The position numbers and the translations under genes are program-made. Positions 26,180 through 35,694 of a DNA stretch of 64,000 nucleotides are shown here, one piece after another (positions within the stretch are counted from its first letter, which is position 1; the number at the start of each line of letters is the position of its first letter). The stretch is from NCBI RefSeq assembly GCF_001277235.1, contig NZ_CP012267.1:133339-197338 (forward strand). Reading direction: 5' to 3'. This DNA comes from Cronobacter dublinensis subsp. dublinensis LMG 23823. Its GTDB lineage: Bacteria > Pseudomonadota > Gammaproteobacteria > Enterobacterales > Enterobacteriaceae. Below the pieces are notes generated by a model that had not been told where the DNA came from, did not search any database, and was given only the letters and a program-made list of their open reading frames with translations.

Positions 26180-27372
26180 AAAATCACGCATATCAGTCGC
26201 TCTGGCGCTGGCTCTGCGGGCGGATCATCGCGCTGGCGCTCGGCACGGTGATTGTCATCGCGGTCTGCATGTGGCTGCGCTTCGCGGTGCAGAATTACTG
26301 GATAATGCACCGGATGCCACCTGCGCTGCGCGAGGAATTTCTCCGGCTGGCGGATAACCCGCAGCTGGATCCGGCACGTTTTCATGACATCGTCGACGCC
26401 TGGTGGGGGCTTGAATACTCCACGCCGTCTATCGCCTCCAGCGACTGGATTTTGCTCGGCGTGCTGGTGCTGGTGATGATCCCCTTTATCATTTTTATGG
26501 GCCTGAAATATGCCCGGCCGCTTTCTGTCCAGTTCAGCCGCCTGCGAGATGTGGCCGAAGACGTGACGCAGGGCGAGTTCGGGCGTCAGGCGGAGCTGGT
26601 TGAAAACGCGCCTGAAGAGATGGTGCGCTTCGCGAGCGATTTCAACGCCATGACCCGCCAGCTCGCGCGCTATGAAAAGGAGCTGCGCGCCTCGCATGTG
26701 GCGATGGCGCACGAGTTAAGATCGCCGCTTACCGCCGCGATGGGCCGCCTGCAGGGGATGCTGGACGGCGTTTTCACGCCCGACGCGCAGCAACTGACAA
26801 TGGTGATGCGCCAGCTTCAGCTGTTGAACCGCCTCACCGATGAACTGCATCTGCTGTCGCTGGCTGACGCCGGGCAGCTGACGCTCGATCGCGAGGCGAT
26901 ATGCCTGAGCGAACTGCTGCGCGAGCGCGCCGCCTGGTTAAAACCGCAGGCCGATGCGTCAGGGATCCGCGTGGTTATTCATGCCGCGTCGCCCGCGCCG
27001 CTGTGGGCAGATCCGCTGCGTCTCGGGCAGGTTTTCACGGTGTTGATGGAAAACACGCTGCGCTACGGCAAGCACGGCGGGCGTCTTGATATTCGACTGC
27101 ACTGCACGCAGGCGGGCTACCGCATTGCGTTTCTCGATGACGGGCCGGGCGTGGATCCGGGCTTTCTGCCGGTGATGTTCGAGCGCTTTACCCGCGCCGA
27201 AACCTCGCGCGCCCGGCACTCCGGCGGCAGCGGGCTGGGGCTGTCCATCGCACGGGCTATCTGCGCGGCGCACGGCGGCGACATTCAGGCTTCGCTGCCT
27301 TCAGAGGGCGGGCTGCTGATGACCGTGACGCTGCCCGCGACCAGCGACACGGCAGAAAATTGTCACCCTTGA
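26176..27372 (+). CDS. Sensor histidine kinase of the RND operon
   Basis: A 398-aa kinase with an N-terminal TM helix (~15-38), a short periplasmic part, a second TM (~95-113, ILLGVLVLVMIPFIIFM), a HAMP linker, an H-box (VAMAHELRSPLTAAMG), an N-box (VLMENTLRYGKHGG), DDGPGVDP and a G-box (GGSGLGLSIA). It autophosphorylates and passes phosphate to the regulator encoded 4 bp upstream. The small periplasmic domain suggests it senses the membrane or envelope directly. Confidence 0.9.
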   Translation: MKNHAYQSLWRWLCGRIIALALGTVIVIAVCMWLRFAVQNYWIMHRMPPALREEFLRLADNPQLDPARFHDIVDAWWGLEYSTPSIASSDWILLGVLVLVMIPFIIFMGLKYARPLSVQFSRLRDVAEDVTQGEFGRQAELVENAPEEMVRFASDFNAMTRQLARYEKELRASHVAMAHELRSPLTAAMGRLQGMLDGVFTPDAQQLTMVMRQLQLLNRLTDELHLLSLADAGQLTLDREAICLSELLRERAAWLKPQADASGIRVVIHAASPAPLWADPLRLGQVFTVLMENTLRYGKHGGRLDIRLHCTQAGYRIAFLDDGPGVDPGFLPVMFERFTRAETSRARHSGGSGLGLSIARAICAAHGGDIQASLPSEGGLLMTVTLPATSDTAENCHP

Positions 27373-27450
27373 TGGTTTCTTGACGAAAAACCGAACGAAT
27401 CTCGACGCAGGCACGCTGAAATGGCGCCGTCTTCACTCAGGAGCGGCGTC

Positions 27451-28602
27451 ATGTCAGAAGCCTTTAGCGATTATTTCCGTCACTGCCTGCATCATCTGTA
27501 CGGTGCGGCGCGCCATTTTTCTTTTCTCTCGCTGTTGCCGTTGGTGGCGCTCGCCGTCACTCTGCCGCTGTTAACCGGCTGCGGCGACGACCACCATAGC
27601 GACCAGCCCGCACCGCCGCGCCCGGTGCGCTATCTCGTGATAGCGCCTGACGCGCCCGCGCCCGCCAGCGTACGCACCGGCGACATCCGCGCCCATGATG
27701 AAACGACGCTGAGCTTTCGCACGGACGGGCGCATCACACGCCGCCTGGTGGATATCGGCGCGGCGGTGCGCGCAGGTCAGCTGCTCGCCACGCTTGAGCG
27801 CGCGACCGGTGAGAATCAGGCGGCGAGCGCGCAGGCCGATCGCCAGAGCGCGCAGGCGGCGGAGCGGGTGGCGGCGCTCAACCTTAAGCGCATGCAGGCG
27901 CTGATGCCGTCCGGCGCGATTGCCCGCAGCCAGCTCGACAGCGCCCGCGCCGACTGGCAGAGCGCCGTCGCGCGCCTCAAAAGCAGCGAGGCCGCGCTGC
28001 GTAACGCCGGGGAGAATCTCTCATGGACGCAGCTTGTCGCGCCCGCCGATGGCGTGATAACCGGCGTTAATGCCTCGGCCGGGCAGGTGGTGAGCGCCGG
28101 GCAGAGCGTCTTTACGCTCGCTACCAGCGACGCGCGCGATGTGGTGCTTGATGTCAGCGATCCGCAGCGGTTCGCCGACCAGGCGCAAACGGTGTTTCCG
28201 GTCGCACTGCTGACGTCGCCTGCGATAACCGCCACCGCGCGCCTGCGGGACATCAGCCCGCAGGCCGACCCGCAGACCCGGACATGGCGGGTGCGCCTTA
28301 CGCTACCGTCGCCGCCTGCGGCGATGGCGCTGGGCGCGAACGTCATGGTCTCGCTGCCCCAGACGCGGGAGAAAGGCGTCAGGGTGCCCGCCGCCGCGCT
28401 GACCCGGCTGAATGGCCGCCCTGTCGTGTTTATCATTGATGCCCGCCAGCAGGCGCAGCCGCGACCGGTCACCATCGCCGCCTACACCGCCAGTGACGTT
28501 CTTCTCACCGGCGGCGTCAGCCCTGGCGATCGGGTTATCACGGCAGGCGTCAGCAAGCTGCGCCCCGGCGAGAAGGTCATTCCTGGGGAGACGCCGCCAT
28601 GA
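27451..28602 (+). CDS. RND periplasmic adaptor lipoprotein
   Basis: A 383-aa membrane-fusion protein. ATG at 27451 chosen for AGGAG seven bases upstream. A signal/lipobox (LLTGC, residues ~43-47) anchors it to the inner membrane; lipoyl halves flank a coiled hairpin rich in Ala/Arg/Gln (AQADRQSAQAAERVAALNLK), then beta-barrel and membrane-proximal domains. It links the RND pump to an outer-membrane channel, but no channel gene is present here, so a TolC-type partner must be supplied elsewhere. It overlaps the pump gene by ATGA. Confidence 0.85.
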   Translation: MSEAFSDYFRHCLHHLYGAARHFSFLSLLPLVALAVTLPLLTGCGDDHHSDQPAPPRPVRYLVIAPDAPAPASVRTGDIRAHDETTLSFRTDGRITRRLVDIGAAVRAGQLLATLERATGENQAASAQADRQSAQAAERVAALNLKRMQALMPSGAIARSQLDSARADWQSAVARLKSSEAALRNAGENLSWTQLVAPADGVITGVNASAGQVVSAGQSVFTLATSDARDVVLDVSDPQRFADQAQTVFPVALLTSPAITATARLRDISPQADPQTRTWRVRLTLPSPPAAMALGANVMVSLPQTREKGVRVPAAALTRLNGRPVVFIIDARQQAQPRPVTIAAYTASDVLLTGGVSPGDRVITAGVSKLRPGEKVIPGETPP

Positions 28603-31600
28603 ACGCCCCGTCACTGAAAGAAAAATTCAACCTCTCCGCCTGGGCGCTGGCGCATCAGCAGCTGGTGAGCTTTTTTATGCTGCTGATTATGGCGACCGGC
28701 GTGCTGTGCTATGAAAAGCTGCCGCGCAATGAAGATCCGGCGTTCACCATCAAAACGGCGGTGGTATCGACCCTGTGGCCGGGCGCGACGGTGGCGGATA
28801 CCACGCATCTGGTGACGGATGTGCTGGAGAAAAAACTCCAGGAGCTGCCGTGGCTGGACAACATCGAGAGCCAGACCCGCGCCGGGCGTTCGGTGATTAA
28901 CGTCAACCTGCGCGACGACACGCCGCCGCAGGAAGTGCCCGCCATCTGGTACAAGCTGCGCACCAAAATGCAGGATATCGCCCCGTCGCTGCCGCAGGGC
29001 GCGCGGGGGCCCGCCGTGAACGACGAGTTTGACGACACCTGGGGCACGATTTACGGCTTTACCGCCGAGGGTTTTTCGCCTCGCGAGTTGCGCGACCGCG
29101 TGGAGGCCGTGCGCCGCACGCTCATGTCCGTGCAGGATATCGGCAAAATCACGCTGCTGGGCGAGCCGCAGGAGCAGATCGTTATCGCGTTTTCCCCGCG
29201 CCAGCTCGCCGGTATGGGGGTGGATATTACGCAGGTCGGCGAGGCGCTTGCGGCGCAGAACGCCGTTGAGCCGTCGGGCACCCTGCGCACCGGGCAGGAC
29301 AACGTGGCGCTTCGCGTCAGCGGCGCGCTGACCACCGAAGAGAGCCTGCGCGCCGTCACGCTGCATATCAACAACCGCTATATTCCGCTGACGGATATCG
29401 CGACGGTCAGCCGCCAGCCTGCCGAGCCGCCCGTGCCGCAGTTTCGCGTGAACGGCGAGCCCGCCATCGGGCTTGCTATCTCAATGGCGCCGACCGGAAA
29501 TATGCAGGCCTTTGGCGAGGCGCTGAACGCGCGGATGGCGCAGGTAGCGGCGCAGCTGCCGCACGGCATCGAGGTGGTAAAAGTCGCCGATCAGTCCGCC
29601 GTGGTGAGCGAGGCGGTGAGCGGATTTGTCCGGGTGCTGGTCGAGGCCGTGCTGATTGTGCTTGCCGTCTCGTTTGTGTCGCTTGGCCTGCGCGCCGGGC
29701 TGGTGGTGGCCGCCGCCATTCCGCTGGTGCTGGCGATGACATTTGCCGGGATGATGCTCGCGGGCATCGGCCTGCAACGTATTTCGCTCGGCGCGCTCAT
29801 CATCGCGCTCGGGCTGCTGGTGGATGACGCGATGATCACCGTCGAAACGATGGTGGCGCGGCTGGAGGCGGGCGATTCGCGCAAAAGCGCAGCCTCCTGG
29901 GCGTTTAAAACCACGGCGTTTCCGATGCTCACCGGCACGCTGGTGATGATTGCCGGGTTTATTCCGGTCGGGTTCGCGGCCTCCAGCGCCGGGGAATATT
30001 GCTACTCGCTGTTCGCCGTGGTGTTGATAGCGCTGCTCTGCTCATGGGTGGTGGCAATTCTGTTTTCGCCGCTCACCGGCACCTGGCTTTTGCCGGCGCA
30101 GATGAAAAAGGCGCATCAGGGGCCGGGGAGGCTGGGCCGGTTTTATCAGCGGCTGCTGCGTCTCGCGCTCGGTCACCGGCTTGCGACGTGCGGCGCGGCG
30201 CTACTGGCGCTGGCGCTGTCGCTCTGGGGCACCCCCTTTATGCAGGGCGAGTTTTTCCCGGCGTCCGACCGCCCGGAGCTCCTGGTGACGCTCTCGCTGC
30301 CCGCCAGCGCCTCGCAGCAGGAGACGCAACGCCAGACGGTGCGCCTTGAGCAGGCGCTTCGCGGCAACCGCAATATCGACCACTACTCGGCGTATGTCGG
30401 CACCGGCGCGGTGCGCTTTTATCTGCCGATGAATATTCTCGACGACGACGAAAACACGGCGCAGCTGGTGATCGTGGCAAAAGACCTGGCGGCGCGCGAT
30501 CGCCTGCGCGACCAGCTCAACGCGCTGCTGGCGAAGCGCTTTAGCGATATCACCACCCGCGTGTCGCCGCTGGAGCTTGGCCCGCCCGTCGGCTGGCCGC
30601 TGAAATACCGCGTCAGCGGGCCCGATTATGCGCAGGTGCAGCGCACGGCGCAGGCGTTAGCCGACACGCTCGGCAAATCGCCGCTCACCCGCGAGGTGAA
30701 CCTGACGGCAGGCGAGCCGGAGCGGGTCATCACGTTCAGGGTTAACCAGACGGCGGCGCGGGCGGCGGGCGTTTCATCGCAACGTCTGGCGCAGTTGCTC
30801 AACACCGTCTGGTCCGGCTCGACCGTCACCTCGGTTCGCGATAACGATCGGCTGGTGGATGTGGTGCTGCGCGGCAACGACCCCGAGCGGCTTGACCTCG
30901 CCACGTTCTCCGCGCTGATGGTGCCGACCGCCAGCGGCGGGAAAGTGCCGCTCAGCGAAGTGGCGACGCCCGCGTGGGGGCTGGACGATCCGGTTATCTG
31001 GCGTCGACAGCGCCTGCCGTTTATCACCGTGCAGACCGATCTCGCGCCGGGCCTGCGCGCCGAAGCCGTGTCCGCCGGGCTGCGCCCCGCCATAGAGGCG
31101 TTTCGCGCGCGGCTGCCTGCCGGTTATGAGATCAAAGAAGATGGCGCGGTGGCGGAGTCGGATAAAGGCAACAGCTCGGTGTACAACGTCCTGCCGGTGA
31201 CGCTTATCGTTATGCTGGTGCTGCTGATGGCGCAGCTGCGGCGGTTTTCACGGATGCTGCTGGCGCTGCTGATGGCGCCGTTCGGCCTGCCGGGCATCGT
31301 ACTGGCGATGCTGCCGACCGGCACGCCGCTGGGGTTTGTCGCGCTGCTCGGCATTATCGCGCTCGCCGGCATGATCATTCGCAACGCCGTGATCCTGATA
31401 ACCGAGGTGGATGGCAACCTGCAACTGGGCATGGACGCGCATGCGGCGATTGCGACCGCCGCAGAGCACCGGGCGCGGCCCATCATGTTAACCGCCTGCG
31501 CGGCTATTCTCGGCATGATCCCGATTTCGCATCAGGTGTTCTGGGGGCCGATGGCGTACGCCATTATCGGCGGGCTGATAGTGGCGACGCTGGTGACGCT

Positions 31601-31667
31601 CACCGTACTGCCCGCGGCGTTCAGCCTGCTGCTTCAGCGGCGTCGTGAGGGCAAGGCTGACGCGTGA
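28599..31667 (+). CDS. RND efflux permease
   Basis: A 1022-aa proton-driven transporter of the AcrB superfamily (hydrophobe/amphiphile branch). N-terminal TM (FFMLLIMATGVLCYEKLPR), porter domain, TM bundle with the proton-relay segment GLLVDDAMITVE, a second half repeating the layout, and a final TM block (LIALAGMIIRNAVILITEVD). Length is normal. It forms the last gene of a four-gene regulator-kinase-adaptor-pump operon with 4-bp overlaps at two junctions. Confidence 0.9.
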   Translation: MNAPSLKEKFNLSAWALAHQQLVSFFMLLIMATGVLCYEKLPRNEDPAFTIKTAVVSTLWPGATVADTTHLVTDVLEKKLQELPWLDNIESQTRAGRSVINVNLRDDTPPQEVPAIWYKLRTKMQDIAPSLPQGARGPAVNDEFDDTWGTIYGFTAEGFSPRELRDRVEAVRRTLMSVQDIGKITLLGEPQEQIVIAFSPRQLAGMGVDITQVGEALAAQNAVEPSGTLRTGQDNVALRVSGALTTEESLRAVTLHINNRYIPLTDIATVSRQPAEPPVPQFRVNGEPAIGLAISMAPTGNMQAFGEALNARMAQVAAQLPHGIEVVKVADQSAVVSEAVSGFVRVLVEAVLIVLAVSFVSLGLRAGLVVAAAIPLVLAMTFAGMMLAGIGLQRISLGALIIALGLLVDDAMITVETMVARLEAGDSRKSAASWAFKTTAFPMLTGTLVMIAGFIPVGFAASSAGEYCYSLFAVVLIALLCSWVVAILFSPLTGTWLLPAQMKKAHQGPGRLGRFYQRLLRLALGHRLATCGAALLALALSLWGTPFMQGEFFPASDRPELLVTLSLPASASQQETQRQTVRLEQALRGNRNIDHYSAYVGTGAVRFYLPMNILDDDENTAQLVIVAKDLAARDRLRDQLNALLAKRFSDITTRVSPLELGPPVGWPLKYRVSGPDYAQVQRTAQALADTLGKSPLTREVNLTAGEPERVITFRVNQTAARAAGVSSQRLAQLLNTVWSGSTVTSVRDNDRLVDVVLRGNDPERLDLATFSALMVPTASGGKVPLSEVATPAWGLDDPVIWRRQRLPFITVQTDLAPGLRAEAVSAGLRPAIEAFRARLPAGYEIKEDGAVAESDKGNSSVYNVLPVTLIVMLVLLMAQLRRFSRMLLALLMAPFGLPGIVLAMLPTGTPLGFVALLGIIALAGMIIRNAVILITEVDGNLQLGMDAHAAIATAAEHRARPIMLTACAAILGMIPISHQVFWGPMAYAIIGGLIVATLVTLTVLPAAFSLLLQRRREGKADA

Positions 31668-31671
31668 GGGA

Positions 31672-32115
31672 TCACGACGCTGGCATCAGCTCAAGGAGTA
31701 ATTCCCGCGGGTAGATCGTCTCGCGGGCGTCGGCGAGCGCATCGCGCGTCCACCAGCGGTGGTCGTGAATGACGCGTTTTTCATTGTCGCTCCAGCGTGA
31801 GAAGTCGGCCTCTTCGCGGGCGACATCAATGATAAAAAAGTGCTCGTCGGCGATAACGTCTTCGCCGCACGGCAGGCGCATCGTGAAGGTGCGCTGCGCC
31901 ACTTCCGGGCCGGGGAAGTCGCGCACGATGCCCGTCTCTTCATACAATTCGCGCAGCGCCGCGTCGGCGAACGACTCGCCCTCCTCAACGCCGCCGCCCG
32001 GCGTCGCCCAGTAGGAATGCCCGGCGAGCGCGTCATCGCGATGGCTGAAACGAAACAGCAGCAGCCGTTTTTCCGGGCTCATTATCAACAACCGGGCGGC
32101 GGGGCGTGTGCGCAT
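31672..32115 (-). CDS. NUDIX hydrolase
   Basis: A 147-aa protein with a complete Nudix box, GGGVEEGESFADAALRELYE followed by ETGI (metal-binding glutamates present). It hydrolyses a nucleoside diphosphate linked to some moiety; the substrate is unknown. Start MRTRPAARLLIMSPEKRLLL chosen for AAGGAG five bases upstream; longer in-frame sequence is not needed. Convergent with the RND gene, four bases between stops. Confidence 0.85.
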   Translation of the reverse strand: MRTRPAARLLIMSPEKRLLLFRFSHRDDALAGHSYWATPGGGVEEGESFADAALRELYEETGIVRDFPGPEVAQRTFTMRLPCGEDVIADEHFFIIDVAREEADFSRWSDNEKRVIHDHRWWTRDALADARETIYPRELLLELMPAS

Positions 32116-32298
32116 ACGGGCTCCTTGATAGCGGGCGATTAAATCGTCACGTGTTTCGGTGATAGCGGCCAGAGAGTATACCGAAAACCGCATGGGACGC
32201 AGGTGCAGGTGTTTCTTAACCCTGAATATTGGTAGCGACGGCAAGCCCCGCATTAAGTTAATTTAACGGCTTACGCTCATCCTTAACGGAGAAAGAAA

Positions 32299-32787
32299 AT
32301 GGACAGGGACACGCTGGTTACGCTACTGGAATATAAACGCTGGGCGGATGCCGGCACGCTGGCGTCGGTCAGAGCGGTTGATGAAACCGCGCACCCGGAG
32401 AAGCGCCGCCTGATGCAGCGGCTGATGAACCATATTTATGTGGTGGACCGGATTTTCCAGGCCAATCTGGCGGAGCAGCCGCACGGTTACACGGCGCTGA
32501 ACACGCCGCAAACCCCATCGGTGGAGGAGCTTGAAGCGAACCTGCGCGAGAGCACTGACGGGTATATCGCCCATGTAAGCGCGATGTCTGAGGCCGATTT
32601 TACCAGGACGATCCGCTTCCAGTTTACCGACGGCTCGCCCGGCGAAATGAAAGCTATTGATATGATCACCCATATGCTGTTTCACGGTACCTATCACCGG
32701 GGCGCGGTGGGCTGGCTCGTCGCGGAGTGCGGCGGCAGCGCCTTTAAAGATGTGATGACCATTTTTCTGCGCGAGCGTCACCGTTAA
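32299..32787 (+). CDS. DinB-family protein
   Basis: A 162-aa four-helix-bundle metalloprotein with the DinB histidine pattern: LMNHIYVVDRIF (first His) and THMLFHGTYHRGAVGWLV (second and third His). DinB-like enzymes are thiol-dependent or metal-dependent transferases; the substrate is unknown. GGAGAAAG precedes the ATG. Confidence 0.8.
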   Translation: MDRDTLVTLLEYKRWADAGTLASVRAVDETAHPEKRRLMQRLMNHIYVVDRIFQANLAEQPHGYTALNTPQTPSVEELEANLRESTDGYIAHVSAMSEADFTRTIRFQFTDGSPGEMKAIDMITHMLFHGTYHRGAVGWLVAECGGSAFKDVMTIFLRERHR

Positions 32788-32790
32788 CCA

Positions 32791-32813
32791 CGCCGCCCGC
32801 CGGGGCGGCGTTT
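32791..32813. terminator. Hairpin terminator after dinB-like gene
   Basis: CGCCGCCC (32791-32798), 4-nt loop, GGGCGGCG (32803-32810), TTT. Located between convergent genes. Confidence 0.6.
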
Positions 32814-32823
32814 CGCCATCTTG

Positions 32824-33231
32824 TTAATGGGACGCTGTGCGGCGCATTTGCCCCAGCGCTTTATCGCTTTCATCGCCGTTAATCAGGCGCGTGAGCTCTT
32901 CACAACGGACGATTTTTCCTTCCGCCAGCGTAAAGTGCGCGAACACTTCCACCTGAGCGTCAGCCCCGTGACGTTTTTCCACCTCAACGAGATGATGCGT
33001 AAACACCTGCTCACCCTCGATAACGGCCGCCAGGATGCGCAGGTTAATGCGCCGTGTGATAGCTTTAAGCGCGGCCATGTGTTCGACAAAATGCGCATAA
33101 TCCAGCGACACGCCGTCCACAACCTGTTGATAGTTCGGTGCAAAAAAACGGGCAATGGTGCGTTCGTCATGCGCGGGATGACAAACTACCTGCTCCAGGG
33201 CGTCGGTCACCCTTTTTTTGGCGGTATCCAT
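32824..33231 (-). CDS. NTF2/SnoaL-like protein
   Basis: A 135-aa protein of the nuclear-transport-factor-2 fold: an alpha helix region with HPAHDERTIARFFAPNYQQV, and beta-sheet segments VFTHHLVEVEKRHG and EVFAHFTLAEGKIVRCEELT. Such small proteins are often isomerases, dehydratases or orphan ligand binders. It is transcribed away from an AraC-type gene 94 bp upstream, which probably regulates it. Confidence 0.75.
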   Translation of the reverse strand: MDTAKKRVTDALEQVVCHPAHDERTIARFFAPNYQQVVDGVSLDYAHFVEHMAALKAITRRINLRILAAVIEGEQVFTHHLVEVEKRHGADAQVEVFAHFTLAEGKIVRCEELTRLINGDESDKALGQMRRTASH

Positions 33232-33325
33232 TGGGTTCTCCTCATAGTGTAGTGAGAAAGCAGGATACGGCCGGGGGCGTAAAGGCTATTATCCGTATTA
33301 CGTCAAAAAATACGGTTAACCGGCC

Positions 33326-34054
33326 ATGCTTCTTACGTCTGAACACTTTACCCATCCACCCCGGCATGAAACGCGCTGGCACACGCACGACGGTGGGCAG
33401 ATTTACCGGGCAATCGCAGGTGTCATGATGATTGAAACCGATCGTGCCCGCTGGGCGGTTACGCCAGGCGTTATTGGCTGGATCCCGGCAGGCGTTCGTC
33501 ATAAGGCCCTTTTTCCAGGCCAGATGCACGGCGGTGCTATCTACTTCAACACGGGCGATCATCCGCCACTCCCGCCCGAAGAGGGGATTTTCAGTGCTGA
33601 TACCTTCATGCTGATGCTGATTGAACGGCTGTTCCACGAAGTAAGCGAGGTGCGCCAGGCCCGGTTACTGGCCGTGTTGTGCGATGAGATAATGGCAGCG
33701 GCGCCGTGTCCGCTGCATCTGACCATGCCGCAGGACCGACGCGCCAGGCAGATAGCCGATGCGCTGTTATTGCATCCCGGTAACGGACTCAGTCAGACGC
33801 AGCTTGCCGTTAAGTACGGTCTCAGCGTCCGAACGCTGAGTCGGCTTTTTCGCGAGCAGACGGGGCTTCGTTTCAGCCTGTGGCGTCAGCAGGCGAAAGT
33901 TATTGCCTCTCTGTCGCGCATTCTCGCGGGTGTGCCGGTAAGTGAGGCGGCGATGGAAAGCGGATTCAGTAATGTCAGCGCCTATATTCAGGCGTTTCGC
34001 GAACGTTTTGGCGAAACGCCGGGCAAACTTCAGCAGTCTCATTTCAGGCGCTGA
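33326..34054 (+). CDS. AraC-family transcriptional regulator
   Basis: A 242-aa regulator with an N-terminal cupin sensor (HETRWHTHDGGQIYRAIAG, GWIPAGVRHKALF) and two C-terminal helix-turn-helix motifs (LSQTQLAVKYGLSVRTLSRL and VSEAAMESGFSNVSAYIQAF). Likely controls the divergent NTF2-like gene. The inducer is unknown. Confidence 0.85.
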   Translation: MLLTSEHFTHPPRHETRWHTHDGGQIYRAIAGVMMIETDRARWAVTPGVIGWIPAGVRHKALFPGQMHGGAIYFNTGDHPPLPPEEGIFSADTFMLMLIERLFHEVSEVRQARLLAVLCDEIMAAAPCPLHLTMPQDRRARQIADALLLHPGNGLSQTQLAVKYGLSVRTLSRLFREQTGLRFSLWRQQAKVIASLSRILAGVPVSEAAMESGFSNVSAYIQAFRERFGETPGKLQQSHFRR

Positions 34055-34064
34055 TGCCGCCGCG

Positions 34065-34964
34065 TTATTCTTCCGCTTCTGTTGCCACGCGCCTGCCGAT
34101 ATCCTTCAGCTGCGAATACTTTTCCAGCAGCTGCGGGCCGTCGTCGAGGCTTGTGGCAAACATCCACAGGTAGGTCATCACCGAGTAAATATGCCCGGCG
34201 TTGATATCGGGCGAGCGCGTCATCAGCACAATCGTAACGCTGAACAGCAGCGCCGCCAGCACGCCGATGGTGAGATAGCCCATCGCCTCGCGATCCGAGA
34301 GCGAAATGCGCAGCCGCGCCAGCACGTGATAATGCCGTTGCAGGGTGTGCGACGCGGCGTGCGTCACGACGTCTATCTCTTTTTCCAGCCGGTTGTTGAG
34401 CCTGCCATACAGCGCCTCGTTGCGGCGGGTAAAGCGCGTGAGAAAGCAGGCCAACACGCCTAAGACAGCAAGGCACAGCATGCCCGTCCAGAACTCAATC
34501 AGCAGCAGCATGACGGCGGCACCCACCATAGACGCCACCGAGGTGATGAGCGTCGGCAGGTGCAGCTCGAAGAAGTCGACAAATTCCCGTGAGAGCGTCA
34601 CGCGCGCGGCGACGGTGGACGCGGCCAGCTGTTTTTTACGCTGCGCCAGCACCACCGAGACGGCGAGGCCCGCGTAAATGCGCGCGAAAGTGCGCGTGTC
34701 GACGCTGCGGCGCATGGCGCCCAGCGTCCAGATAAACAGCACCATTAGCCCGTACAGCATCGCGCTGACCATCCTGCCGGAAAGAATGGCGTTAATGCAG
34801 ATGCCCGCCAGCACCGGATAAAGCAGATACGTGACGTTCTCGGCAATCACCAGCAAAAAGGTGAAAAAGAGCTTATGCCGGTGGCGTCTGGCGAGGGTTT
34901 TCAGCGTGCCGGAGGCGCTGGTGGCCGCGACGGATGCCGGGAGATTCTGGCTGTGCGTATTCAT
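34065..34964 (-). CDS. ABC-transporter six-TM protein lacking an ATPase domain
   Basis: A 299-aa membrane protein with the ABC exporter transmembrane fold: KLFFTFLLVIAENVTYLLYP at TM1, later FVDFFELHLPTLITSVAS and EIDVVTHAASHTLQRHYHVL. It ends without Walker A, signature or Walker B motifs, so it must use a separate ATPase or act otherwise; none is encoded nearby. Start MNTHSQNLP chosen over the upstream extension, which runs through the operator region. Divergent from a TetR gene that very probably represses it. Confidence 0.7.
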   Translation of the reverse strand: MNTHSQNLPASVAATSASGTLKTLARRHRHKLFFTFLLVIAENVTYLLYPVLAGICINAILSGRMVSAMLYGLMVLFIWTLGAMRRSVDTRTFARIYAGLAVSVVLAQRKKQLAASTVAARVTLSREFVDFFELHLPTLITSVASMVGAAVMLLLIEFWTGMLCLAVLGVLACFLTRFTRRNEALYGRLNNRLEKEIDVVTHAASHTLQRHYHVLARLRISLSDREAMGYLTIGVLAALLFSVTIVLMTRSPDINAGHIYSVMTYLWMFATSLDDGPQLLEKYSQLKDIGRRVATEAEE

Positions 34965-34984
34965 GGTTTCTGGTAATCTTGCGT

Positions 34985-35034
34985 TAGAGCACCTGCTCAA
35001 GTGGGGTGGGATGCTATTTGAGCAAGTGCTCAAA
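34985..35034. promoter_or_regulatory. Two TetR-type operators
   Basis: A perfect palindrome TTTGAGCAAGTGCTCAAA (35017-35034) and a shorter one, GAGCACCTGCTC (34987-34998), whose outer bases match less well; both share GAGCA-N2-TGCTC, with centres about 33 bp apart. They lie between the start codons of the divergent TetR gene and the six-TM gene, where a TetR dimer would control both. Confidence 0.8.
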
Positions 35035-35066
35035 GTCAACCGGAGAAAATACAGGGTGAGTTTTTC

Positions 35067-35645
35067 GTGAAAGAGAAAATCGTCAACGCGGCGATCGCGC
35101 TGTTTATTGAAAAAGGTATCGAAAACGTCAAAACGCGGGATTTAACGGAGCATTTAGCGATTTCGCGCAGCCATATTTATCACTATTTCACCAACTGGCA
35201 GGCGCTGTGCGTGGAGTCGATTTCCTCGTTTCTTGACAATGAGCTTCACGAATTTGTCTCGCGGACCGCGTCGTTACCGGCAAGTGACAGATTGCAGGCG
35301 TTTATCGACGGCGTAATTTCGCCGACGCCCGACCCGACCGCCCGGCTTTACGGATCGCTGTGGCAACTGGCTGCGCATAATCCGGTCTATGCGCAGATGA
35401 TGGACGCTATCCTGACGCGCTGGCACGAGGCGCTGGTGGCGATTATCGTCGCGGGTGAAAGCGAAGGCGTGTTCCGCCGCGTCAATGCCTCGCGTGTCGC
35501 CCGTCAGCTTGATGCCATGCTGTTTGGCTACAGCGATCATCTCTACACGCTGCCGTCCGACGAGGCGTTCCGCCAGGCGCAGGAAGACATCGACGATTTC
35601 ATTCGCGGGAATTTACTGGCGCAGGAAAGAAGAGGAACGTCTTAG
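35067..35645 (+). CDS. TetR-family repressor
   Basis: A 192-aa regulator starting at GTG (35067). N-terminal helix-turn-helix NVKTRDLTEHLAISRSHIYH followed by YFTNWQALC, the TetR recognition helix and hinge, then an all-helical ligand domain. It lies divergent to the six-TM gene with two palindromes between; autoregulation is likely. Confidence 0.85.
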   Translation: MKEKIVNAAIALFIEKGIENVKTRDLTEHLAISRSHIYHYFTNWQALCVESISSFLDNELHEFVSRTASLPASDRLQAFIDGVISPTPDPTARLYGSLWQLAAHNPVYAQMMDAILTRWHEALVAIIVAGESEGVFRRVNASRVARQLDAMLFGYSDHLYTLPSDEAFRQAQEDIDDFIRGNLLAQERRGTS

Positions 35646-35694
35646 CGCCATCAGGCTGGCCTTACCGGCAGAGTGGGGCGGCGGGTGTCGCGAG

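Noticed and set aside
28611..29366. Long minus-strand frames inside the RND pump and other GC-rich genes
   Set aside because: They are mirror frames of strongly conserved genes, rich in Arg/His/Gly with no domain pattern or ribosome site.
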